Below are positions 1-7,184 of a stretch of DNA of 33,432 nt, one piece after another. This DNA is from Nevskia sp. (GTDB lineage Bacteria > Pseudomonadota > Gammaproteobacteria > Nevskiales > Nevskiaceae), in the NCBI GenBank assembly GCA_028291705.1, contig JAQGNS010000109.1, forward strand, positions 1 through 33,432, in the 5' to 3' direction. A model generated the notes under the pieces. That model saw nothing but the letters and a program-made list of their open reading frames with translations, had not been told where the DNA came from and searched no databases. Position 1 is the stretch's first letter. The number at the start of each line of letters is the position of its first letter. The translations under genes were made by a program, and so were the position numbers.

Positions 1-206
1 GAAGACAGGTCATTGACCCGCACCCAATACTTTGTGTGATCCGCCTGCGTCTGCAGCCAGGCGGCCATCATCTGCCGCGCCAGGGGTTTGCGTTCCGGCA
101 GCACCGCGTCTTCGAGGTCAATGACCAGCGCATCGGCGCCGATACCCGCGGCCTTCGCCAACTTTTTCTCGCTGTCGGCGGGAACGAACAGGATGGATCG
201 GATCAA
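1..206 (-). CDS. CitE-like (HpcH/HpaI aldolase / citrate lyase beta-subunit family) protein, 5' part only
   Basis: The reverse strand is open from a TTG at 206-204 to the window edge, about 68 codons. The protein begins M-IRSILFVPADSEKKLAKA and continues with ALVIDLEDAVLPERKP. This is the standard N-terminus of CitE-like acyl-CoA lyases: the LFVPA strand followed by the DLEDAV strand of the TIM barrel. Family members cleave or form C-C bonds in 3-hydroxyacyl-CoA, malyl-CoA or citramalyl-CoA thioesters. No in-frame ATG lies upstream. The TTG is preceded by a weak GGGG ribosome site and gives the usual family N-terminus, so I chose it. The gene is divergent from the HMG-CoA-synthase-like gene and shares its promoter region, which contains a palindrome at 270-281. 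The substrate cannot be told from this fragment. Confidence 0.8.
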   Translation of the reverse strand, partial: MIRSILFVPADSEKKLAKAAGIGADALVIDLEDAVLPERKPLARQMMAAWLQTQADHTKYWVRVNDLS

Positions 207-269
207 GGGGTTCCCCAGGTGATGCAGGATTTTCCGGCCCGGCGGGATCGACGGGAGCCATGCATAAGA

Positions 270-281
270 TATGGTACCATA
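270..281. promoter_or_regulatory. Palindromic operator candidate TATGGTACCATA
   Basis: This is a perfect 12-bp palindrome in the divergent promoter region between the CitE-like gene (start at 206) and the HMG-CoA-synthase-like gene (start at 387). A GATAAT hexamer at 283-288 could be a -10 element for the rightward genes. The palindrome would then lie in the spacer, which is a typical repressor position. The same TATGGnnCCATA core recurs at 4354-4365 in front of the SDR gene. Binding by a TetR-type or similar dimeric repressor is inference; no regulator gene is in the window. Confidence 0.6.
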
Positions 282-386
282 CGATAATTCGAGCCACAGG
301 GCTTCGGACGTCGTGTCGATCCGTCTCAAGCGATGGAATGGCGCCGCCCGAGGGGTGGCCTCAACCCGTCGAGGAGTGGCTCCATC

Positions 387-1829
387 ATGCAATCCGTTTC
401 CGGTATCCGGTCCTTTGGCGCCTTCATCCCGCGCCGTCGTTTGCAGCGGGCTGCCATTGCTGCGGCGCATGCCTGGGCGTTTCCGGGCCTGAAAGGGCAG
501 GCCAAGGGCGAGCGTTCGATGTGCGGCTGGGACGAGGACGTGATCACCATGGCCGTCGAAGCCGGCCGGGATTGCCTGCGTGGATCGAGCCCCGCAGCCC
601 TGGGCGGCCTTACCCTGGCCAGCACCACCGCGCCTTATGCCGATCTGAACAATGCGGTCCTGGTCGGGGCCGCGCTCCAGTTGTCCTCGCAGGCCTCCAA
701 CGCGGACGCCGGCGGCTCCACCCGCGCCGGCCTGTCCGCGCTGATCGACGCCTGCCGCATCTCGGGCGCGGGCGATCGCATGGTCATCGCCTCCGAAAAG
801 CGCCTGGCCAAGCCCGGCAGCTTGCAGGAAATGCAGTACGGCTGCGGCGCCGGCGCGGTGACCGTCGGCACCGGCGACGACGTCATCGCCCGCTTCCTGG
901 GCTCCGAAACCGTGTCGGTGCCGTTCTTCGATCACTTCCGTAAGGCCGGCCAGGATTTCGACTACGCCTGGGAAGAACGCTGGGTCCGTGACGAAGGCAT
1001 CGCCAAGATCGTGCCGCAGGCGGTCGGGCGCTTGCTCAAGCGCCTGGATCTAGCCCCCGAGCGGGTAGCGCATTTCGGCATGTCCGGCGGCCCCCTCAAA
1101 GGCGATGTGGCCGTTGCCAAGGCCCTCAAGCTGCGCCCGGAATGCGTGGTGCCGGACCTGCAGCCGCAGGTGGGAGACACAGGCACGGCGCAGCCGCTAT
1201 TGCTGCTGATCGGCGCACTGGAGCGGGCCCAGCCCGGCGACATCATCGTCGTAGCCTCCTTCGCCCAGGGCTGCGAAGTCGTCGCCTTCGAAATGTTGCG
1301 CGCTCCGCCCGCAAGCGGGCGCCGCGGCCTGGCCGGCTCCATCGCCGCGCGCATCGAGGAAACCGCCTATCTCAAGCTGCTTTCCAACGACGGCCATGTC
1401 GATCTCGACTGGGGCATGCGTGCCGAGACCGATCACAAGACCGCGCTGACCCAGCTCTATCGTTCCTCCGACCAGATCTTCGGCTTCGTCGGTGGGCTGT
1501 GCAGCGCCTGCGGCACGGTGCAGTTCCCGCGGCTGCCGACCTGCGTCAAATGTGGCAAGCCGGATACGCAGACGCCGCAATCGCTGGCCGACGAGCCGGC
1601 CAAGATCGCCACCTATACCGCGGACTGGCTGCAGTATTCGCCCGCCCCGCCCCTGTACATGGGCCTGGTCCAGTTCGAATCCGGCGCGCGCGTGCTGATG
1701 GAGATCGTGGACGTGGGGCCGGGCGGCATCGATGTGGGAACACCTTTGGCCATGACCTTCCGCATGAAGGAGCGGGACCGCCTGCGCGGCTGGGACCGCT
1801 ACTTCTGGAAAGCAGCGCCGACGGCTTGA
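387..1829 (+). CDS. HMG-CoA-synthase-like thiolase-fold protein fused to a DUF35 zinc-ribbon/OB-fold domain
   Basis: This 480-residue protein has two parts. Residues 1 to about 330 resemble the 3-hydroxy-3-methylglutaryl-CoA synthase / KAS III fold (GIRSFGAFIPRRRL at the N-terminus). The C-terminal part is a DUF35 module with a zinc ribbon (Cys372, Cys375, Cys386, Cys389) followed by an OB-fold to the end. In archaea, separate thiolase, DUF35 and HMG-CoA synthase proteins form one channelling complex. In steroid degraders, DUF35 docks onto SCP2-type thiolases. Here DUF35 is covalently attached and the thiolase is the next gene, 25 bases downstream, so a complex is likely. By eye, the position of the catalytic Cys (N-A-C-x-G-G-T in synthases) reads N-A-D-A-G-G-S, with Asp107 in place of Cys. 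Classical synthase chemistry is therefore doubtful. The start at 387 has GAGGAG ten bases upstream; an in-frame ATG at 333 has no such site. Confidence 0.82.
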   Translation: MQSVSGIRSFGAFIPRRRLQRAAIAAAHAWAFPGLKGQAKGERSMCGWDEDVITMAVEAGRDCLRGSSPAALGGLTLASTTAPYADLNNAVLVGAALQLSSQASNADAGGSTRAGLSALIDACRISGAGDRMVIASEKRLAKPGSLQEMQYGCGAGAVTVGTGDDVIARFLGSETVSVPFFDHFRKAGQDFDYAWEERWVRDEGIAKIVPQAVGRLLKRLDLAPERVAHFGMSGGPLKGDVAVAKALKLRPECVVPDLQPQVGDTGTAQPLLLLIGALERAQPGDIIVVASFAQGCEVVAFEMLRAPPASGRRGLAGSIAARIEETAYLKLLSNDGHVDLDWGMRAETDHKTALTQLYRSSDQIFGFVGGLCSACGTVQFPRLPTCVKCGKPDTQTPQSLADEPAKIATYTADWLQYSPAPPLYMGLVQFESGARVLMEIVDVGPGGIDVGTPLAMTFRMKERDRLRGWDRYFWKAAPTA

Positions 1830-1854
1830 TGCGCGACTAAAACTGGAGAATCGA

Positions 1855-3057
1855 ATGGCTACTGGCATCAAGGACAAGGTCGCAATCCTCGGCATGGGTT
1901 GCTCGCGTTTCGGCGAGCGTTGGGATTGCGGCACCGAGCAGCTGCTGAACGAAGCCTTCGTCGAGGCCCTGGCGGATGCCGGGATCGAGCATGGCCAGAT
2001 CGGCGCCGCCTGGTACGGCTCCGCCCTGGATCGTGTCAACGTGGGCAATTCCGCCATCCCCCTGTCCACGGCCCTGCGGCTGGAAGGCATCCCCGTCACG
2101 CGCGTGGAAAACATGTGCGCCACCGGCACCGAGGCCCTGCGCGGCGCGGTCTACGCCGTGGCTTCCGGTGCGGTGGATATCGCCCTGGCCATCGGTGCCG
2201 AAAAATTAAAGGACACCGGCTACGGCGGCCTGCCGGTGAACAGCAAGGGCACGTTCAACGATCTGTGGATGCCCTACGGCTCCGCGCCGGCGGGCTTCGC
2301 GCAACTGGCCGCCGGCTATCGCGCCAAGTACCGCATCAGCAAGGAAGACCTCAAGCGGGCCATCGGCCGTGTCTCCTGGAAGAGCCACCAGAACGGCGCC
2401 AAGAATCCCAAGGCGCACCTGCGCAAGGCCGTGGAGATGGAGATCATTCTGGCCGCGCCGATCATCGCCGAGCCGCTGGGTGTATTCGATTGCTGCGGCG
2501 TCAGCGACGGTGCCGCCTGCGCCATCGTCACCACGCCGGCCATCGCCCGCGCCCTGGGCAAGAGGGATCTGGTGACAGTGAAGGCGCTGCAGCTGTCGGC
2601 CAGTTCCGGTCGCGAGCAGGGCACCAACGAGTGGGATGGCTCGTACGTCCAGAACACCCGCAACGCCGCCCGGGCCGCATACAAGGAAGCCGGCATCACC
2701 AATCCGCGCCAGCAGCTGTCGACGCTGGAGGTCCATGACTGCTTTTCCATTACGGAGCTGGTGACGATGGAAGACATCGGTGTGTCGGAAGAAGGCCACG
2801 CTTGGCGCGATGTCATGGATGGCGTCTTCGACGCCGACGGCAAAATCCCCTGTCAGATCGACGGCGGCCTCAAATGCTTCGGCCATCCGATCGGTGCCTC
2901 GGGATTGCGCATGGTGTACGAGCACTACCTGCAACTCACCGGCCGTGCCGGCCTGCGCCAATTGAAGAATCCGAAACTCGGACTGTCGCACAATCTGGGC
3001 GGCGTGCCTTACAACGGCGTTTGCGGCATCAGCATCGTGGGGCTTGAAGGCGCCTGA
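1855..3057 (+). CDS. Thiolase (acetyl-CoA C-acyltransferase, SCP2-thiolase-like)
   Basis: This 400-residue protein has full thiolase length. It shows the acyl-accepting cysteine in VENMCATGTEAL (Cys88), the VHDCFSITE histidine motif, and GHPIGASG (His344) near the C-terminus, followed by HNLGG and NGVCGISIV. The family cleaves 3-oxoacyl-CoA with free CoA or condenses two acyl-CoAs. Some SCP2-type members act as retro-aldolases with a DUF35 partner. All expected active-site residues appear to be present, unlike in the synthase-like neighbour. CTGGAGAA lies just upstream of the ATG. It is the second gene of a two-gene rightward unit with the synthase/DUF35 fusion. The local context (CitE-like lyase, BadH-like dehydrogenase) suggests a role in degrading a branched or alicyclic acyl-CoA. 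The substrate is not visible from sequence. Confidence 0.9.
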   Translation: MATGIKDKVAILGMGCSRFGERWDCGTEQLLNEAFVEALADAGIEHGQIGAAWYGSALDRVNVGNSAIPLSTALRLEGIPVTRVENMCATGTEALRGAVYAVASGAVDIALAIGAEKLKDTGYGGLPVNSKGTFNDLWMPYGSAPAGFAQLAAGYRAKYRISKEDLKRAIGRVSWKSHQNGAKNPKAHLRKAVEMEIILAAPIIAEPLGVFDCCGVSDGAACAIVTTPAIARALGKRDLVTVKALQLSASSGREQGTNEWDGSYVQNTRNAARAAYKEAGITNPRQQLSTLEVHDCFSITELVTMEDIGVSEEGHAWRDVMDGVFDADGKIPCQIDGGLKCFGHPIGASGLRMVYEHYLQLTGRAGLRQLKNPKLGLSHNLGGVPYNGVCGISIVGLEGA

Positions 3058-3089
3058 GACGAGGCGGATGCCGCATTGATCCGCCGCCG

Positions 3090-3127
3090 AAAAGCCCGCA
3101 GGCCCACCGAGAGCAATCCCGGCGGGC
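3090..3127 (-). terminator. Candidate rho-independent terminator of the small secreted protein gene
   Basis: Reading on the reverse strand, GCCCGC (3127-3122) pairs with GCGGGC (3099-3094) and is followed at once by TTTT (3093-3090). Overlapping longer arms (3101-3109 with 3120-3128, one mismatch) give an alternative stem. It lies about 30 bases past the stop of the gene ending at 3156. The T-run is short, so confidence is moderate. A separate 7-bp inverted repeat just after the thiolase stop (3063-3069 and 3079-3085) has no T-run. Confidence 0.5.
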
Positions 3128-3155
3128 CCGCGTATGTTCGAACTACTGTCCGGGA

Positions 3156-3461
3156 CTAGTTCGGCAGGCCGGGCAGGGGCGCCATCGCGCCCAGTGCTCC
3201 CGGGTGCTCTCCGGTGATCTTTCCAATCAGGACAAATACCGGATGTAATTGCGGAACGACTTTAGCGACCACCGGCCCCGTGATGGAGAGCACCGGCTGC
3301 AGCACCGGATTCAGCAGCACTCCCGTGGAATCCACCAGCTTGAACACCGGAGTCAGCACTACGCCAAGGCTGATTCCCTGAGCCTTTGCCGCCGGAGCGG
3401 CCTCGGCAGCAGCCGAGATCCCCATCAACAGTGCAACACCAATCGCGAATTTAAGCTTCAT
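3156..3461 (-). CDS. Small secreted hydrophobic protein of unknown function
   Basis: The predicted protein has 101 residues. I chose the ATG at 3461 because GGAGG lies seven bases upstream; an in-frame GTG at 3467 would sit on top of that site. The first 21 residues form a textbook signal peptide (MKLKFAIGVALLMGISAAAEA, cut before APAAKAQG) for export to the periplasm or beyond. The mature part of about 80 residues has few charges and is rich in Val, Leu and Pro, with recurring P-V-hydrophobic steps (TPVFKLV, NPVLQPVLSI, GPVVAKVV, HPVFVLI). It has no cysteines. I do not recognise the family. It lies 78 bases downstream of the SDR gene on the same strand, with a GC hairpin between, so it may be partly co-transcribed. 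Confidence 0.65.
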   Translation of the reverse strand: MKLKFAIGVALLMGISAAAEAAPAAKAQGISLGVVLTPVFKLVDSTGVLLNPVLQPVLSITGPVVAKVVPQLHPVFVLIGKITGEHPGALGAMAPLPGLPN

Positions 3462-3518
3462 AGACACTCCTCCATGACTTGAACTTCTGATCGTACGACT
3501 TGAATACCGCCACCTACA

Positions 3519-3535
3519 CCGGCCGCAATGGCCGG
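3519..3535 (-). terminator. GC hairpin just after the SDR stop codon
   Basis: CCGGCC and GGCCGG form a perfect 6-bp stem around a five-base loop, immediately downstream of the SDR stop (3540-3542) on the reverse strand. No T-run follows, so it may be an attenuating or RNA-stabilising hairpin rather than a full terminator. Confidence 0.35.
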
Positions 3536-3539
3536 CGTC

Positions 3540-4307
3540 TTACCCATGCATCGACAGGCCGCCCGAGACACTGATGGTCTGGCCGGTCATGAACGAAGCA
3601 TCTTCGCTGGCCAGGAAGGCCACCAGGCCGGGGTAGTCCGATGATTCGCCGATACGGCCGAGCGGCACGCTGCGCACCAGCGCATCGCGGATCTTCTGGC
3701 CTTCCTCGCCGGTGCCGGTGAAGGCGTCCATTGCCGGCGTGTTGGTGGGGCCAGGGCAGATCGAGTTGAGCAGCACGTTCTTGCGCGACACTTCGCGCGC
3801 CAGCGCCTTGGCGAAAGCGATGGTCGCGCCCTTGCAGCCGGAATAGACCACTTCGCCGGAAGAGCCGACGCGGCCGGCATCCGAGGCGATGAAAATGACG
3901 CGGCCGCCATTGCGGGCGACCATGCCCGGCACCACGGCATGGGTCATGTGCAGCGGGCCCATGTAATTGATGTTCACGACCTTCTGCCAAAAATCCGGCG
4001 TGGTCTTGAGGAAGGGAATGGGCTTGTCCCAGCCGGCGTTGTTGACCAGCGCCCAGGTCGGGCCGATGCGGCCTTCGATGGCGGCGACCGCCGTCTTCAC
4101 CGCTTCGTAATTGGTGATGTCGCAGCTTTCGAAATCGGCCCGCCCGCCGACCGCCTTGATGCTTGCCACGGCCTTGGCCCCGGCTTCGGCGTTGATATCC
4201 AGCACGCCGACGATCATGCCTTCGGTGGCCAGCCGCTCGGCGATAGCCAGGCCGATGCCGCTACCGGCGCCCGTTACCAGGGCGACTTTATCTTTCAATC
4301 CGCGCAA
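3540..4307 (-). CDS. Short-chain dehydrogenase/reductase, 2-hydroxycyclohexanecarboxyl-CoA dehydrogenase (BadH)-like
   Basis: This NAD(P)-dependent oxidoreductase has 255 residues. It shows the Rossmann motif TGAGSGIG (residues 12-19), NNAG, and the catalytic set Ser...Tyr-x3-Lys in IASDAGRVGSSGEVVYSGCK. The segments NNAGWDKPIPF, ASDAGRVGSSGE and TISVSGGLSMHG recall BadH, which oxidises a ring hydroxyl in alicyclic acyl-CoA degradation. The reading frame extends upstream to 4454, but that part would run through the palindrome at 4351-4368. I place the start at the TTG at 4307-4305, which has GGAG eight bases before it and gives the usual SDR length and N-terminus (M-RGLKDKVALVTG). An ATG at 4349 is the alternative. 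It is divergent from the lipid operon. Exact substrate unknown. Confidence 0.88.
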   Translation of the reverse strand: MRGLKDKVALVTGAGSGIGLAIAERLATEGMIVGVLDINAEAGAKAVASIKAVGGRADFESCDITNYEAVKTAVAAIEGRIGPTWALVNNAGWDKPIPFLKTTPDFWQKVVNINYMGPLHMTHAVVPGMVARNGGRVIFIASDAGRVGSSGEVVYSGCKGATIAFAKALAREVSRKNVLLNSICPGPTNTPAMDAFTGTGEEGQKIRDALVRSVPLGRIGESSDYPGLVAFLASEDASFMTGQTISVSGGLSMHG

Positions 4308-4350
4308 GAACTTTTCTCCGATCCGAGGGGGTGCTGATTGCAATGTCATA

Positions 4351-4368
4351 TAGTATGGGTCCATACTA
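4351..4368. promoter_or_regulatory. Inverted-repeat operator candidate TAGTATGGGTCCATACTA
   Basis: Eight-base perfect arms (TAGTATGG / CCATACTA) flank a two-base centre, 44 bases upstream of the SDR TTG start and 115 bases upstream of the divergent alpha/beta hydrolase. The core TATGGGTCCATA differs from the palindrome at 270-281 only in its two central bases. Surrounding AT-rich sequence is consistent with a promoter. Shared control of the SDR and the CitE/HMGS/thiolase genes is inferred. Confidence 0.65.
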
Positions 4369-4482
4369 ACATATCGGTTACCCCAAGCAAGGGCCGTCTT
4401 ATAGAGTGGCCGCCCGTGAAAGCGCACGGAGCGATTCCAGGCCGTTGCGGACAAAAAGCGCTCAATCGCGGAGGGGGTTCAG

Positions 4483-5343
4483 ATGTCCGACTCAGCAATG
4501 CGAGCCGAGCCGGCCGATGCGGCCTGCTACGACAGCGGCGGCTCCGCGCCGGTCTTGCTGCTGCTCCACGGACTCTGCGGTACCTGGCACATCTGGAAGC
4601 CGGTGCTGAAGCTGCTCGAAAGCCGGCACCGCGTCATCGCGCTGACCCTGCCGGGGCACCAGGGCGGCCCTGACTACGCCGCTGAAGGCGACGCCACCGT
4701 CGCCGGTATCGCGGAGCAGCTGATCGCACTGCTCCAGGCACGCGGCATCCGCCAGGCCCACGTCGCGGGAAACTCCCTCGGAGGCTGGCTCTCGCTCGAA
4801 CTCGCGCGCCGCGGCTTCGCCCTTTCGGTAGTCGCGCTTTCCCCCGCGGGGGGCTGGACCACGGCGGCCGATTACCGCGCGGTGGCGCGGCCGTTCCGGA
4901 TCATCTACGCGTTGATGCCGCTGATCCTGTTCCTGCTCGGTCCCTTTCTCGGTTTCGCCGGATTGCGCCGGTTTCTGGGCAGGTCGACCATGGAGCACGC
5001 TGACCGCGTGCCCACATCGGAATTCCGCGACTCGTTGCGCGCCCTGGCCAACACGCGGCTGCTGCCGGGGCTGCTGCGGGCCATGGGACTGCATGGGCCC
5101 ATCGCGCCGATGGAGGCGAAAGTCCCCATCCGCATTGCCTGGTCCGAACGTGATGCCGTCATCCCGTTCGACCGCTACGGCCAGCCGATGCTGGCGCGCA
5201 TTTCCGGCGCCGGCAGCACCATGGTGAGCGGCGCGGGGCATGTGCCGATGTACGACAACCCGCAACAGGTCGCGGAACAGATCCTGCAGATCAGCTGCGC
5301 GCCGCAATTCGAGTCGCCGGCCGGGGCCGGGATGGCGGCATGA
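4483..5343 (+). CDS. Alpha/beta-fold hydrolase, first gene of the glycerolipid operon
   Basis: This 286-residue protein has the alpha/beta-hydrolase core: the oxyanion strand LLLLHGLCGTWHIW, the nucleophile elbow GNSLGG (Ser98), an acid region around SERDAVIPFDR and a catalytic His in SGAGHVPMYDNP. A hydrophobic stretch (IIYALMPLILFLLGPFLGF, about residues 145-165) lies in the cap region and may dip into the membrane or bind acyl chains. GGAGGGGG stands upstream of the ATG. Its stop overlaps the start of the PlsB-like gene by four bases (ATGA), so the two are translationally coupled. That coupling suggests an acyl-ester or acyl-CoA hydrolase acting on glycerolipids. The precise substrate cannot be assigned. 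Confidence 0.85.
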   Translation: MSDSAMRAEPADAACYDSGGSAPVLLLLHGLCGTWHIWKPVLKLLESRHRVIALTLPGHQGGPDYAAEGDATVAGIAEQLIALLQARGIRQAHVAGNSLGGWLSLELARRGFALSVVALSPAGGWTTAADYRAVARPFRIIYALMPLILFLLGPFLGFAGLRRFLGRSTMEHADRVPTSEFRDSLRALANTRLLPGLLRAMGLHGPIAPMEAKVPIRIAWSERDAVIPFDRYGQPMLARISGAGSTMVSGAGHVPMYDNPQQVAEQILQISCAPQFESPAGAGMAA

Positions 5344-7184
5344 ACCTGCTCGAGCTCAATCCGGTCCTGGCGGCAACGCTGATCCGGCGCAAGCAGATGG
5401 CGCGCAAGGTCGCGAACAGTCCGCGATTCGCCGAGCAAGTGGAAAAGCTGGCGGTCCTGTTGGGCAAGCCCGCGCCCAACGTGGCCCGCGAAGCGCTGGG
5501 CATCCTCGAGCAGATCGTCACCGTGCAGAGCCCGGCGTTCGCGCTGGCCTTCGATTTCGGACTCGGGCCGATGCACACACGGGCGTGGACGGTGAACGCC
5601 GATGAGGAAAGCCTGGCCCGCCTGAAGGCGCTCAACGAAACGCATGCCCTGGTCTACCTGCCAACGCACCGTTCCTATGCCGATGCCTTCATTCTGTCGC
5701 GCCTGCTGCGTGGTCACGGCATGAAGCGCAACTACATTCTGGGCGGCAACAACCTGGGCTTCTGGCCCCTTGGCACGATCATCCGCCGCGCCGGCGGCAT
5801 CCTGATCCGGCGCAGCTTCCAGGACGACGAGATCTACAAGCTGGTGATCCGCGAATACCTGGCCTGGCTCGCCGCCCGCCGCCTCAACCTCGAGTGGTAC
5901 ATGGAGGGTGGCCGTTCCCGCACCGGAAAATTGCGCCCGCCACGCTACGGCTTGCTCAACTACCTGGCCGCCGCAGTCGAAACCGGTGGCGCCGACGACA
6001 TGCTGCTGGTGCCGGTCTCCACCACTTACGACCAAATGCACGAAGTCACCAATATGGCCGCCGAGGAAGCCGGCGTGGCCAAGGCCAAGGAAGGCCTGGC
6101 GTGGCTGGCCGGTTATGCGCGGATGCAGCAGAAGTGGATCGGCAACGCTTACGTTCGCTTCGGCGAGCCCCTATCGCTGCGCGAATCGCTGGCGCGGGCG
6201 GACGGCGAAGGCTCCGGCAAATGGACCGTAGCCAAGATCGCCTTCGAGGTATTCCAGCGCATCAACCGGGTCACGCCGGTCACCGCGCCGGCCCTCGTCA
6301 CCCTGGCGCTGCTCGGTGTGCGCGACCGTGCGCTGACCCTCGATGAGGTGGCTGAAACGCTGAAGCCCCTGCTCGACTATGCCAGCGCTCGTGGCCTGCC
6401 GCGATCACAGCTTGATGCGCTGCACCAGAAGGCGGGCGTGGACGAGACGCTGCGGACCCTGGAGAAGAGCGGCGTCGTCAGCCGCTATTCCGGCGGTCGG
6501 GAAGCGGTCTTCACCATCGAGCCTGGCCAGCACTCCGTTGCGGCGTTCTACCGCAACAGCGCCATCCACTGGTTCGTCAACCGCGCGATCCTGGAAATGG
6601 CGCTGCTCGGTTCGGCCGCCGACGATGGGACCGATCCGATGGAGCGTGCCTGGAATTCCGCGTTCGCCCTGCGCGACCTGCTCAAGTTCGAATTCTTCTT
6701 CAGCGACAAGGCCACCTTCAGCGAAGAATTGAAGGAGGAATCGCGCCTGTTGGACCGCCAGTTCCGCCAGCACGTGGGCAACGCGGAAGACCGTAAGGCC
6801 CTGTTGACCAAGTCTCCATTCCTGATCGCCCACCGCGTGCTCCGCTCCTTCCTCGAAGCCTACTTTATCGTCGCCGATCGGCTGGCGGAGCGTCCCGTGG
6901 ACCGTAAGGTCGACAAGAAAATCCTGACCGAGGAGTGCGTGGCGGTGGGCAAGCAGTATGTGTTGCAGCAACGCCTGCGTAATCCGGAGTGTGTCTCGCG
7001 CGAGATCTTTGGCAATGCCCTGTCCCTTGCGGTCAACCGCGGCTTGCTTGAAGCGGGGGACGAGGAACTGTCGAAACGGCGCCGGGAACTCGCGGACGAA
7101 TTTCAGGCCGCGGTGCTTGCGGTGGATGCCATCGACACCCTGGATCAGGCGCGGCGTGACGCGGCCGGGAGGCTCGCCGCATGA
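5340..7184 (+). CDS. plsB: Glycerol-3-phosphate 1-O-acyltransferase, PlsB family (short form)
   Basis: It transfers an acyl chain from acyl-CoA or acyl-ACP to the sn-1 position of glycerol 3-phosphate at the inner membrane, giving lysophosphatidic acid. All four acyltransferase motifs are visible: HRSYAD (His110 to Asp115), GGILIRRSF, EGGRSRTGKL (from Glu189) and VPVSTTYD. At 614 residues it is shorter than the roughly 800-residue E. coli PlsB, lacking part of the N-terminal extension. It overlaps both neighbours by four bases (ATGA at 5340 and 7181), so it is coupled to the hydrolase and to the PlsC fusion. A similar plsB2-plsC-DGAT-lipase order occurs in Mycobacterium tuberculosis (Rv2482c-Rv2485c). 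This suggests it may feed storage lipid; a housekeeping PlsB or PlsY elsewhere in the genome cannot be excluded. Confidence 0.93.
   Translation: MNLLELNPVLAATLIRRKQMARKVANSPRFAEQVEKLAVLLGKPAPNVAREALGILEQIVTVQSPAFALAFDFGLGPMHTRAWTVNADEESLARLKALNETHALVYLPTHRSYADAFILSRLLRGHGMKRNYILGGNNLGFWPLGTIIRRAGGILIRRSFQDDEIYKLVIREYLAWLAARRLNLEWYMEGGRSRTGKLRPPRYGLLNYLAAAVETGGADDMLLVPVSTTYDQMHEVTNMAAEEAGVAKAKEGLAWLAGYARMQQKWIGNAYVRFGEPLSLRESLARADGEGSGKWTVAKIAFEVFQRINRVTPVTAPALVTLALLGVRDRALTLDEVAETLKPLLDYASARGLPRSQLDALHQKAGVDETLRTLEKSGVVSRYSGGREAVFTIEPGQHSVAAFYRNSAIHWFVNRAILEMALLGSAADDGTDPMERAWNSAFALRDLLKFEFFFSDKATFSEELKEESRLLDRQFRQHVGNAEDRKALLTKSPFLIAHRVLRSFLEAYFIVADRLAERPVDRKVDKKILTEECVAVGKQYVLQQRLRNPECVSREIFGNALSLAVNRGLLEAGDEELSKRRRELADEFQAAVLAVDAIDTLDQARRDAAGRLAA

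Noticed and set aside
36-287. 83-codon forward frame at the left edge
   Set aside because: It is antisense to the CitE-like gene, whose N-terminal motif is unmistakable.
4308-4454. Upstream extension of the SDR frame to an ATG at 4454
   Set aside because: It would translate through the inverted-repeat operator. A TTG with a good ribosome site at 4307 gives the normal SDR length.
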